Shown: piece after piece, positions 6,700-13,649 of the stretch
Numbering within the stretch: position 1 is the stretch's first letter
Layout of the letters: every line of letters begins with the position of its first letter
NCBI GenBank assembly: GCA_037445085.1
Contig: JBBILG010000044.1
Location: forward strand, 1 to 14,664
Origin: JBBILG01 sp037445085
Lineage (GTDB): Bacteria; Pseudomonadota; Gammaproteobacteria; Burkholderiales; Methylophilaceae
Direction: 5' to 3'
Length of the DNA stretch: 14,664 bases
Notes under the pieces: model-generated
Seen by the model: the letters and a program-made list of their open reading frames with translations, nothing else
Database searches by the model: none
What the model was told of the DNA's origin: nothing
Program-made: the position numbers and the translations under genes

Positions 6700-7139
6700 G
6701 GGATCAGCGTGGCGAGCAGCGGATGACGGGCTGTTGAAAAGGGATTGACTACGGTTACGCCGCGCCAGGTGAAATTGTCCCGTATGTCTTCGGAGAGGAG
6801 CAGGCGACAACGCTGTTCGCCCGCGACCGACAGTATGAGGGCGTCCCGGATTTGCAGCTGATGATCGGCGCACAGATCCATGGCTGACTGGAAGGCCCTC
6901 CAGGTGGAATCGGCCACCTCGAAACTGTCGGCCCAGCCGAGAATCGCGTCGCGGGCGGCGCACGGGTTGCGGTTGGCTTTGCCGGTAAGGACTCGGTATA
7001 GCTCGCCCAAGGTCTGCGCCGGCAGGATCACGTGCTGGGCGGGCAGTTTGCCGATGAGTTCGATGGCCGCACCGCAGCGGGACGCGGCGCCCATGCCTTC
7101 GGCATACGCCAGGATGCTGGTGTCGAGCGCGACACGCAT
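6696..7139 (-). CDS. vapC: PIN-domain toxin (VapC-like ribonuclease)
   Basis: A 147-residue PIN protein. The acidic residues expected to bind Mg/Mn are visible: D6 in ALDTSILAY, E46 in LGELYRV, D99 in IRDALILS and D118 in SEDIRDNF, and the fold ends at GVTVVNPF (127-134). VapC toxins cleave RNA (often tRNA or rRNA) when their antitoxin is lost. The ATG at 7139 is 3 nt after the antitoxin stop, the normal antitoxin-then-toxin order. The 13 residues after the PF that usually closes the family look like an added tail, and the stop overlaps the GTG start of the dehydrogenase gene. All key acidic residues are present, so it is probably active. Confidence 0.92.
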   Translation of the reverse strand: MRVALDTSILAYAEGMGAASRCGAAIELIGKLPAQHVILPAQTLGELYRVLTGKANRNPCAARDAILGWADSFEVADSTWRAFQSAMDLCADHQLQIRDALILSVAGEQRCRLLLSEDIRDNFTWRGVTVVNPFSTARHPLLATLIP

Positions 7140-7142
7140 CGC

Positions 7143-7379
7143 TCAGCGGTCGTAGGGCTCGTCGCGGGTCCAGTTGCGCCGGCCGACGGCGATTTGCGAT
7201 TTCAGGCGCGCAAGCAAGTCGCTTCTGGCCTTGTCGCGCTGCTCGCTTTCAGGCTGTGCACTGGTAATGGTCGCAACGGGCTTGCCCCGCGAGAGCACGG
7301 TGAAGGTTTCACCCCGCGCGACTTCGCGCAGCACGCTGGAAAACTGCCGATTGGCTTCTGCCGCGGAGACGGTTTTCAT
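7143..7379 (-). CDS. Phd/YefM-type antitoxin (VapB partner of the PIN toxin)
   Basis: The 78-residue protein opens with MKTVSAAEANRQFSSVLREV and continues GETFTVLSRGKPVATI (residues 23-38), the Phd/YefM DNA-binding fold. The charged C-terminal region, ending RNWTRDEPYDR, is the part that would wrap around and inhibit the toxin. Such antitoxins are short-lived and repress their own promoter by binding palindromes, often better in complex with toxin. The gene has its own promoter and a 12+12 bp inverted repeat directly upstream (7402-7452), so it need not rely on the lpdA transcript. The Shine-Dalgarno is weak. Family and pairing are clear. Confidence 0.92.
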   Translation of the reverse strand: MKTVSAAEANRQFSSVLREVARGETFTVLSRGKPVATITSAQPESEQRDKARSDLLARLKSQIAVGRRNWTRDEPYDR

Positions 7380-7401
7380 GATACGAATCCGGAATCATCC
7401 A

Positions 7402-7432
7402 GGATAAAGTAGTAATCCGCACTACTTTATCC
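7402..7432. promoter_or_regulatory. Inverted-repeat operator of the antitoxin-toxin operon
   Basis: GGATAAAGTAGT (7402-7413) is repeated exactly as its reverse complement ACTACTTTATCC (7421-7432) around a 7-bp spacer. The distal arm contains the proposed -10 box on the minus strand, and the other arm covers the likely start site. That is the layout expected for autorepression by a Phd/YefM antitoxin. Its AT-rich arms stand out against the GC-rich surroundings. Confidence 0.75.
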
Positions 7433-7452
7433 CGGGCCAAGCAAGCTGTCAA
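7424..7452 (-). promoter_or_regulatory. Sigma70-like promoter of the antitoxin-toxin operon
   Basis: On the minus strand a perfect TTGACA -35 box (7452-7447) is followed by a 17-bp spacer and TAAAGT (7429-7424, 4/6 match to the -10 consensus). Transcription would begin near 7417, about 38 nt ahead of ATG 7379. The -35 box is only about 10 nt past the lpdA stop. Confidence 0.65.
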
Positions 7453-7462
7453 CGGGGTCGGA

Positions 7463-9268
7463 TCAGCGTTTCCCGGGCGGCAGCAGGTCGGTGATGGTGC
7501 CTGTCGCTATTTCCGCGGCAAAGCAGATGGTCTCCGAGAGCGTCGGGTGCGCGTGGATGGTGAGGCCGATATCCTCGGCGTCGGCGCCCATCTCGATGGC
7601 CAGCACCGCCTCGGCCAGCAGTTCGCCGGCGTTGGGGCCGACGATGCCGGCGCCGATGACGCGGCGCGTGTCCTTGTCCAGGATCAGCTTGGTCATGCCT
7701 TCGGTGCGGGCGATGGACAGCGCGCGACCGCTGGCGGCCCAGGGGAAGCTGGCCTTCTCGACTTCGATGCCCCTGGCTGCGGCCTCGGTTTCGGTCATGC
7801 CGGCCCAGGCGACTTCGGGATCGGTGTAGGCCACGGAGGGGATGGCCAGCGCCTGGAATTCCGCCTTGTGGCCGGCGATGACTTCGGCGGCGACCTTGCC
7901 CTCGTGCACGGCCTTGTGGGCGAGCATGGGCTGGCCGACGATGTCGCCGATGGCGAAGATGTGTGGCACGTTGGTGCGCATCTGGCGGTCCACCGGGATG
8001 AAGCCGTATTCGTTGACGAACACGCCGGCCTTGTCGGCGCCGATGTTCCTGCCGTTGGGACGGCGGCCGATGGCCACCAGCACGCGGTCGTACACCTGCG
8101 GTGCCATGGCCTGTTCCCCTTCGAAGGTGACGCGGATGCCGTCGGTACCGGGTTCCAGCCTGGAAACCTTGGTTTTCAGCATGATCTTCTCGAAGCGTCT
8201 TTCCATGCGCTTGTGCAAGGGGCGCACGAGGTCGCGGTCGCAGCCGGGGATGAGGCCGTCCGCAAGCTCCACCACGCTGACCCGGGTGCCGAAGGCATCG
8301 TACACCGTGCCCATTTCCAGGCCGATGATGCCGCCGCCGATGACCAGCATGCGCTTGGGGATGTCTTCCAGCGCCAGGGCACCGGTGGAATCCATGATGC
8401 GCGGGTCGTTCTGCTGCTCGGGCGCCAGCCCCGGCATCCTGGTGGCCTGCGAGCCGGCGGCGATGATGGCGGTGTCATAGGAGATGGTGGTGACCTTGCC
8501 GTCGGCGCCGGTCGCGGCGAGCCGATTCGGGCTGACGAACTCGCCGCGGCCGGTGACTACCGTCACCTTGCGCTGTTTGGCAAGACCGGCGAGGCCGCCG
8601 GTCAGCTTGCCGACCACGTCCTTTTCCTTCCAGCTCTTCAGCTTGGCGATATCGATCGTGGGCTTGCCGAAGCTGATGCCGTGCCCGGCCATTTCTTCCG
8701 CTTCCGCAATCACCTTGGCGGCGTGCAGCAGCGCCTTGGAGGGAATGCAGCCGACGTTGAGACAGACGCCGCCCAATGTCGGGTAGCGCTCGACCAGCAC
8801 CACCTTCCTGCCGAGGTCGGCGGCGCGGAAGGCGGCCGTGTAGCCGCCGGGACCAGCGCCGAGGACCAGCACTTCGGCGTGCAAATCGCCCTGCTGCTGC
8901 ACCGTCTGACTCGCCACAACGGCGTTGGCCGCCTCGCCGGCACCTTGCCGTACTGCTTGTACTGTCTGCGGTGCCGGCTCGTTGCCGCCTTGTTGCGCCT
9001 TCGCATCCGGAGCGGCAGGGGAGGTGGTGACGGTTTCCAGCGTCAGGATGGGGGAGCCCTTGGATACCTTGTCGCCCACCTTGACCGTCACGGCCTTGAC
9101 CGTGCCGGCATGCGTGGCGGGGATGTCCATGGAAGCCTTGTCGGATTCCAGCGTGATGAGCGAATCGTCCACGGCGACGCTGTCACCGGGTTTCACGTGG
9201 ACTTCGATGACGTCGACGCTGTCGAAATTGCCGATGTCGGGCACTGCGATTTCAATGATCTGGTTCAT
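7463..9268 (-). CDS. lpdA: Dihydrolipoyl dehydrogenase (E3) with N-terminal lipoyl domain
   Basis: E3 reoxidises the dihydrolipoyl groups of the pyruvate dehydrogenase complex, using FAD and passing electrons to NAD. The 601-residue protein is a fusion: a lipoyl domain (1-78, lipoylation Lys44 in LESDKASMD), an Ala/Gln-rich linker (about 80-128), then the flavoprotein with the FAD GAGPGG (137-142), the redox disulfide C169/C174 in GGVCLNVGCIPSK, the NAD-binding GGGIIGLE, the FAD motif IFAIGD and the dimer-interface HAHPTLSE near the end. E3 enzymes with a lipoyl domain are known from Neisseria and Ralstonia. ATG 9268 is chosen because CGGAGA lies just ahead of it and the lipoyl domain starts there; the open frame upstream runs through repeat sequence. 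Last gene of the aceE-aceF-lpdA string. Confidence 0.97.
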   Translation of the reverse strand: MNQIIEIAVPDIGNFDSVDVIEVHVKPGDSVAVDDSLITLESDKASMDIPATHAGTVKAVTVKVGDKVSKGSPILTLETVTTSPAAPDAKAQQGGNEPAPQTVQAVRQGAGEAANAVVASQTVQQQGDLHAEVLVLGAGPGGYTAAFRAADLGRKVVLVERYPTLGGVCLNVGCIPSKALLHAAKVIAEAEEMAGHGISFGKPTIDIAKLKSWKEKDVVGKLTGGLAGLAKQRKVTVVTGRGEFVSPNRLAATGADGKVTTISYDTAIIAAGSQATRMPGLAPEQQNDPRIMDSTGALALEDIPKRMLVIGGGIIGLEMGTVYDAFGTRVSVVELADGLIPGCDRDLVRPLHKRMERRFEKIMLKTKVSRLEPGTDGIRVTFEGEQAMAPQVYDRVLVAIGRRPNGRNIGADKAGVFVNEYGFIPVDRQMRTNVPHIFAIGDIVGQPMLAHKAVHEGKVAAEVIAGHKAEFQALAIPSVAYTDPEVAWAGMTETEAAARGIEVEKASFPWAASGRALSIARTEGMTKLILDKDTRRVIGAGIVGPNAGELLAEAVLAIEMGADAEDIGLTIHAHPTLSETICFAAEIATGTITDLLPPGKR

Positions 9269-9277
9269 ATTTTCTCC

Positions 9278-9378
9278 GGGAAGGGAGAAGGGAGAAGGGA
9301 GAAGGGCGACCCCTCCCGGCAGGGAGGATGGCGCGCGAGCACCGGGCGGGCCCCTCTCTTCCCCCTTCACCCTTCACG
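9278..9378. repeat. Polypurine/polypyrimidine heptad repeats in the aceF-lpdA gap
   Basis: Three exact copies of GGGAGAA occupy 9283-9303, with partial copies on both sides (9278-9306). Near the other end, 9349-9378 is a pyrimidine tract that includes CCCTTCACCCTTCAC. The two tracts are imperfect inverted complements (CTTCTCCCTTCTC against CTTCACCCTTCAC, two mismatches), so the transcript between aceF and lpdA could fold into a long hairpin. The 114-bp gap contains no gene; the lpdA frame stays open through it but the residues are low-complexity. Confidence 0.7.
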
Positions 9379-9382
9379 GTAT

Positions 9383-10708
9383 TTAAAGCAGCAGTCGCCG
9401 CACGTCGGACAGCATCACGCGCAAATGGCTGGTGAAGCGCGCGCCATCCGCGCCGTCGATGACGCGGTGGTCGTAGGACAGCGACAGCGGCAGCATCAGG
9501 CGCGGCTCGAAGCTCTTGGTCTGGGCGTTCCACACCGGCTCGATGCTGGAGCGGGAAACACCCAGGATGGCGACTTCCGGGCAGTTGATGATGGGCGTGA
9601 AGGCCGTGCCGCCGATGCCGCCCAGGCTGGAAATGGTGAAGCAGCCGCCCTGCATTTCCTCGATCTTGAGCTTTCTTTCGCGGGCGCGGGCGGAGAGTTC
9701 GCCCAGCTCGCCCGCGATGTCGAGCACGTCCTTCTGGTTGACGTCGCGGATCACCGGGACCACCAAGCCATCCGGCGTGTCGCAGGCGAAGCCGATGTGG
9801 AAATACTTCTTCAGGATCAGCTCGTCGCCGGCCGGGGAGAGCGAAGCGTTGAAGTTGGGGTAGGTGCGCAGGGCGTTGACCGCGGCCTTCATCAGGAAGG
9901 CCAGCAGGGTCAGCTTGACGCCGCGCTTGGCCGCCTCGTCCTGCATGGATTTGCGGAAATCTTCCAGGTCGGTGATGTCGGCCGCGTCGAACTGCGTGAC
10001 ATGCGGCGCGGTGACCCAGTTTCTGTGCAGGTTTGCGCCGGAAATCTTGCGGATGCGCGGCAGCGGCCGGGTTTCGGTCTCGCCGTACTGGCCAAAGTCG
10101 ATGGCGGGCATGGCCGGCACCGCGAGGCCGCCGCCGGTCGCCAGCGTGTCGGCGCGCGGCCGGGTGAGCTCGTTCTTCACCCAGGACTGGACGTCCTCCT
10201 GGGTGATGCGGCCCTTGGGGCCGGAGCCGGTGATGCGCGTGAGATCGGCGCCCAGTTCGCGCGCGAATCTGCGCACCGAGGGGCTGGCATGCGGGTTCCT
10301 GCCCGGCGCGAACTCGGCGCGCGCGGCCACCGGGTTGGGTGTGCCCTGCGGCTGGATGGGCTTGGGCACTTCTGGCACCGGCTTGGACGGCGGCGGGACT
10401 TCCGCCGCGGCGACCGAAGTCACCACGGGAGCGGGGGCCGCCGCCCTGGGCGCCGTTGCGGCGGCCTCCCCTGCCTCGATCAGGGCGATCGGCGTACCCT
10501 GCGAAGCCTGGTCGCCCACCTGGATTCTCACCTCCTTCACCGTGCCGGCAAACGGCGCGGGGATGTCCATGGAAGCCTTGTCGGACTCCAGGGTGATCAG
10601 CGCGTCGTCGGCGGCGACCGTGTCGCCCGGCTTGATATGCACCTCGATGACATCGACGCTGTCGAAATTGCCGATGTCCGGGACTTTGACTTCGATTGTT
10701 TGACTCAT
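9383..10708 (-). CDS. aceF: Dihydrolipoyllysine acetyltransferase (E2 of pyruvate dehydrogenase)
   Basis: E2 takes the acetyl group from E1 on its lipoyl arm and transfers it to CoA. The 441-residue protein has one lipoyl domain (1-78, Lys44 in LESDKASMD), an Ala/Pro-rich swinging linker (about 80-135), a peripheral subunit-binding domain (138-178, NPHASPSVRRFARELGADL then GRITQEDV) and the catalytic domain ending with SYDHRVIDGADGARF (411-425), where H414 and D418 are the active-site pair. E. coli AceF has three lipoyl domains; this has one. ATG 10708 begins the lipoyl domain and is preceded by AAGGG about 9 nt upstream. It follows aceE after 76 nt of repeat-like sequence. The first 60 codons are very similar to those of lpdA. 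Confidence 0.97.
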   Translation of the reverse strand: MSQTIEVKVPDIGNFDSVDVIEVHIKPGDTVAADDALITLESDKASMDIPAPFAGTVKEVRIQVGDQASQGTPIALIEAGEAAATAPRAAAPAPVVTSVAAAEVPPPSKPVPEVPKPIQPQGTPNPVAARAEFAPGRNPHASPSVRRFARELGADLTRITGSGPKGRITQEDVQSWVKNELTRPRADTLATGGGLAVPAMPAIDFGQYGETETRPLPRIRKISGANLHRNWVTAPHVTQFDAADITDLEDFRKSMQDEAAKRGVKLTLLAFLMKAAVNALRTYPNFNASLSPAGDELILKKYFHIGFACDTPDGLVVPVIRDVNQKDVLDIAGELGELSARARERKLKIEEMQGGCFTISSLGGIGGTAFTPIINCPEVAILGVSRSSIEPVWNAQTKSFEPRLMLPLSLSYDHRVIDGADGARFTSHLRVMLSDVRRLLL

Positions 10709-10726
10709 AAATTCAAACCCTTCATG

Positions 10727-10779
10727 AGCCACAGGGAACACAGAGGAAAATCTCCGGGCACTCCGCAGGCTCCGTGGCT
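10727..10779. repeat. Hairpin-forming repeat-like element in the aceE-aceF gap
   Basis: AGCCAC (10727-10732) pairs with GTGGCT (10774-10779), and the interior contains AGGGAACACAGAGGA. The 'AGCCACAG..AACACAGAGG' wording resembles dispersed intergenic elements I recall from many proteobacterial genomes. This is a resemblance, not a match to a named family. The 76-bp gap holds no gene, and it ends with the aceF ribosome binding site. Confidence 0.5.
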
Positions 10780-10784
10780 AAAAA

Positions 10785-13439
10785 TCATGCAATGAGCGGA
10801 TTCGGCTTGTTGACGTCGATGCCGTATTTCCGGATGGCTTCCGCAGCCTTGGAAGCGGGCAGCCTGCCCTCGTCGGCCAGTGCCTTGAGCGCGGCCAGCA
10901 CCACATGGTGGCGGTCCACCTCGAAATGACGGCGCAGCGCCTCGCGCGAATCGGAACGACCGAAGCCGTCGGTCCCCAGCACCACATAGCGCTGCGGCAC
11001 GAAGGCGCGGATCTGGTCGGCGAAGGCCTTCAGGTAGTCGGTGGAGGCGATCACCGGCCCTTCCGCGTCTTTCAGGCATTGCTCGACGTAGCTCTGGCGT
11101 GGCTTTTCTTCCGGATGCAGCAGGTTCCAGCGGTGGGCGTCGAGACCGTCGCGGCGCAGTTCGTTGAAGCTGGTGGCGCTCCACACGTCGGCGGCCACCC
11201 CCCAGTCCTGTTCCAGCAGACAGGCGGCGGCGATGATCTCGCGCAGAAGGGTGCCGCTGCCCATGAGCTGCACCCTGGGGCCCTTGGCGGTAGACTGGCT
11301 GAAACGGTAGAGGCCCCTGAGGATGCCTTGCCCGGCGCCCTGAGGCATGGCGGGATGGCCGTAGTTCTCGTTCATCAGGGTGATGTAGTAGAACACGTCC
11401 TCCTGGTTCTGCACCATGCGGCGCAGGCCGTCCTGGACGATGACGGCCACTTCGTAGGCGAAGGTCGGGTCGTAGGCGATGCAGTTGGGGATGGTGGCGG
11501 CGAGGATGTGGCTGTGGCCGTCCTCGTGCTGCAGGCCCTCCCCGTTCAGGGTGGTGCGCCCGGCAGTAGCGCCCAGCAGGAAACCGCGCGCGCGGCTGTC
11601 GCCGGCGGCCCAGGCGAGGTCGCCCACACGCTGGAAGCCGAACATGGAATAGAAGATGTAGAACGGGATCATCTGCACGCCGTTGGTGCTGTAGGACGTG
11701 GCGGCGGCGAGCCAGGAGGAGAAGGCGCCGGCTTCGTTGATGCCCTCCTCCAGGATCTGGCCGTTCTTGGATTCCTTGTAGTACATCACCTGGTCGGAAT
11801 CGACCGGCTCGTAGAGCTGGCCGACCGAGGAATAGATGCCGAGCTGGCGGAACATGCCTTCCATGCCGAAGGTGCGCGCCTCGTCCGGCACGATGGGCAC
11901 GATGTACTTGCCGAGATTCTTGTCCTTGACCAGCGTGGCCAGGATGCGCACGAAGGCCATGGTGGTGGAAATCTCGCGTTCGCCGGTGGTGGCCAGCATG
12001 TTCTCGAACGCGGCCAGTTCCGGCGTCGCCAGATCATTGCCCTTGCGGCGGCGGGCCGGCACGTAGCCGCCCAGCGCGGCGCGGCGCTCGCGCAGGTACT
12101 GCATTTCCGGACTGTCTTCGGCCGGGCGGTAGAACGGCAGTTTTTCCAGCTCGGTATCGGGGACGGGGATGTCGAAGCGGTCGCGGAACGCGCGCAGGTC
12201 GGCGAGTTCCAGCGCCTTGGCCTGGTGGGTGGGATTCTGCGCCTCGCCGGAGGCACCCATGCCGTAACCCTTGACCGTCTTGGCCAGGATGACGGTGGGT
12301 TGGCCGGCGTGGTTCACCGCGGCGTGGTAGGCTGCATAGACCTTGTGCGGGTCGTGGCCGCCGCGGTTCAGGCGCCAGATGTCCTGGTCGGACATGGCGG
12401 CGACCATTTCCCTGAGCTCTGGATACTTGCCGAAGAAGTGTTCGCGCGTGTAGGCGCCACCCTTGGCCTTGAAGTTCTGGTACTCGCCGTCCACACACTC
12501 TTCCATGCGCTGGCGCAGCAGGCCCCGGGTATCCATGGCCAGCAGCGGATCCCAGTAGGAGCCCCAGATCACCTTGATGACGTTCCAGCCGGAGCCGCGA
12601 AAGGCGGCTTCCAGTTCCTGGATGATCTTGCCGTTGCCGCGCACCGGGCCGTCCAGGCGTTGCAGATTGCAGTTGACGACGAAGATCAGGTTGTCCAGCC
12701 CTTCGCGGGCGGCCAGCGAAATGGCGCCCAGCGATTCCGGCTCGTCCATCTCGCCGTCGCCGCAGAACACCCAGACCTTGCGCTGCGAGGTGTCGGCGAT
12801 GCCGCGGTCGTGCAGGTATTTGAGGAAGCGGGCGGCATAGATGCCCTGCAACGGCCCCAGGCCCATGGATACGGTGGGGAACTGCCAGAAGTCGGGCATG
12901 AGCCAGGGGTGGGGATAGGAGGGGATCCCCCTGCCGCCGGTTTCCATGCGGAAATTGTCGAGCTGTTCCTCGGAAATGCGTCCCTCGACGAAGGCGCGGG
13001 CATAGATGCCGGGCGAGGAGTGGCCCTGGAACATCACCAGATCGCCGTCGGACGGATGGTCGGCGGCGCGGAAGAAATGATTGAAGCCGACGTCATACAG
13101 CGTGGCGGCGGACTGGAAGCTGGCGATGTGGCCGCCCAGCCCCGGGGATTTCGCGTTGGCGCGCATGACGGTGGCCACCGCGTTCCAGCGCACCAGCGCG
13201 CGGATGCGGCGCTCCACGGCGGGATCACCGGGCAGCCTGGCCTGCTGGTGCACCGGGATGGTGTTGAGGTAGGCCGTGGTGGCATTGTAGGGCAGATACG
13301 CGCCGGAACGCCTGGCCTTGTCGATCAGGGTTTCCAGCAGGAAATGCGCGCGTTCGCTACCTTCCCGTTCCAGCACCGCATCGATGGCATCCAGCCATTC
13401 CTGCGTCTCTTGCGGGTCGATATCGGGGGTGAGGGCCAT
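10785..13439 (-). CDS. aceE: Pyruvate dehydrogenase E1 component, homodimeric type
   Basis: E1 decarboxylates pyruvate with thiamine diphosphate and acetylates the lipoyl group of E2. The 884-residue length is normal for the single-chain alpha2 type. Visible: QGHSSPGIYARAF (138-150) with an active-site His, the ThDP/Mg motif CGDGEMDEPES (226-236) continuing to VVNCNLQRLDG (254-264), KTVKGYGMG in the middle, and the C-terminal transketolase-like domain with YVVLGTDGFGRSD near the end. ATG 13439 gives the usual MALTPDIDPQETQEW beginning; GGAG lies about 10 nt ahead. It is first of the aceE-aceF-lpdA string and likely uses the promoter near 13482-13490. No pdhR-like regulator is adjacent; the upstream neighbour is a divergent aminopeptidase gene. 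Confidence 0.97.
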   Translation of the reverse strand: MALTPDIDPQETQEWLDAIDAVLEREGSERAHFLLETLIDKARRSGAYLPYNATTAYLNTIPVHQQARLPGDPAVERRIRALVRWNAVATVMRANAKSPGLGGHIASFQSAATLYDVGFNHFFRAADHPSDGDLVMFQGHSSPGIYARAFVEGRISEEQLDNFRMETGGRGIPSYPHPWLMPDFWQFPTVSMGLGPLQGIYAARFLKYLHDRGIADTSQRKVWVFCGDGEMDEPESLGAISLAAREGLDNLIFVVNCNLQRLDGPVRGNGKIIQELEAAFRGSGWNVIKVIWGSYWDPLLAMDTRGLLRQRMEECVDGEYQNFKAKGGAYTREHFFGKYPELREMVAAMSDQDIWRLNRGGHDPHKVYAAYHAAVNHAGQPTVILAKTVKGYGMGASGEAQNPTHQAKALELADLRAFRDRFDIPVPDTELEKLPFYRPAEDSPEMQYLRERRAALGGYVPARRRKGNDLATPELAAFENMLATTGEREISTTMAFVRILATLVKDKNLGKYIVPIVPDEARTFGMEGMFRQLGIYSSVGQLYEPVDSDQVMYYKESKNGQILEEGINEAGAFSSWLAAATSYSTNGVQMIPFYIFYSMFGFQRVGDLAWAAGDSRARGFLLGATAGRTTLNGEGLQHEDGHSHILAATIPNCIAYDPTFAYEVAVIVQDGLRRMVQNQEDVFYYITLMNENYGHPAMPQGAGQGILRGLYRFSQSTAKGPRVQLMGSGTLLREIIAAACLLEQDWGVAADVWSATSFNELRRDGLDAHRWNLLHPEEKPRQSYVEQCLKDAEGPVIASTDYLKAFADQIRAFVPQRYVVLGTDGFGRSDSREALRRHFEVDRHHVVLAALKALADEGRLPASKAAEAIRKYGIDVNKPNPLIA

Positions 13440-13481
13440 GTGCGATAGTCTCCGGGGAAGCTTGGGTTGCCCGCCATTGTC

Positions 13482-13490
13482 GTTATACCA
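13482..13490 (-). promoter_or_regulatory. Candidate extended -10 promoter of aceE
   Basis: On the minus strand TGGTATAAC (13490-13482) matches the extended -10 pattern TGnTATAAT at all but the last base. Start of transcription would fall near 13475, giving a leader of about 35 nt that contains GGAG ahead of ATG 13439. No good -35 box is seen, which extended -10 promoters can tolerate. Confidence 0.55.
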
Positions 13491-13561
13491 TGGTGGCTGC
13501 GGGCGGTTGCGTCTGAACATTTGCAACGGCGGCGTGGTGCCAGGCCGCTATCTTCGCCATT

Positions 13562-13578
13562 TTGACCATTTTGGTCAA
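13562..13578. promoter_or_regulatory. Operator-like inverted repeat TTGACCA-N3-TGGTCAA
   Basis: Two perfect 7-bp arms (13562-13568 and 13572-13578) flank a 3-bp spacer. The site lies about 70-90 bp upstream of the candidate aceE -10 box and 115 bp before the aminopeptidase start, a reasonable position for a transcription factor site controlling one or both genes. The half-site order (ACC then GGT) is reversed relative to the TGGT-N3-ACCA operators of PdhR/FadR-type regulators, so I do not name a regulator. Confidence 0.5.
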
Positions 13579-13592
13579 GTTTGCGGCCGCGC

Positions 13593-13649
13593 CCCGGCCC
13601 GGCCGGTTCTCCGCAAGCAAGCCGGTGCGGGCCTGCCGGCCGGGCCGGG
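13593..13649. repeat. GC-rich 14-bp inverted repeat upstream of the aminopeptidase gene
   Basis: CCCGGCCCGGCCGG (13593-13606) is repeated as its exact reverse complement at 13636-13649, around a 29-bp loop. The right arm also overlaps a smaller hairpin (GCCTGCC 13631-13637 with GGCAGGC 13648-13654). There is no T-run, so it is not a typical rho-independent terminator. It would form strong structure in DNA or in a leader transcript. Confidence 0.55.

Noticed and set aside
7402..7432. The 12+12 bp inverted repeat considered as a terminator for lpdA
   Set aside because: AT-rich arms, no following T-run, and it overlaps a good promoter for the antitoxin; an operator explains it better.
9283..9306. 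Short tandem heptads considered as a CRISPR remnant
   Set aside because: Unit is 7 bp with no spacers and no cas genes nearby.
9269..9370. N-terminal extension of lpdA using GTG 9370
   Set aside because: The added residues come from the polypurine repeat region, while ATG 9268 has a ribosome binding site and begins the lipoyl domain.
7547..10795. 1082-codon open frame on the plus strand opposite lpdA and aceF
   Set aside because: Same codon-bias artefact; it spans two unmistakable genes and their gap and reads as low-complexity Asp/Gly/His/Val sequence.
10905..13448. 847-codon open frame on the plus strand opposite aceE
   Set aside because: Antisense shadow of aceE with no recognisable domain.
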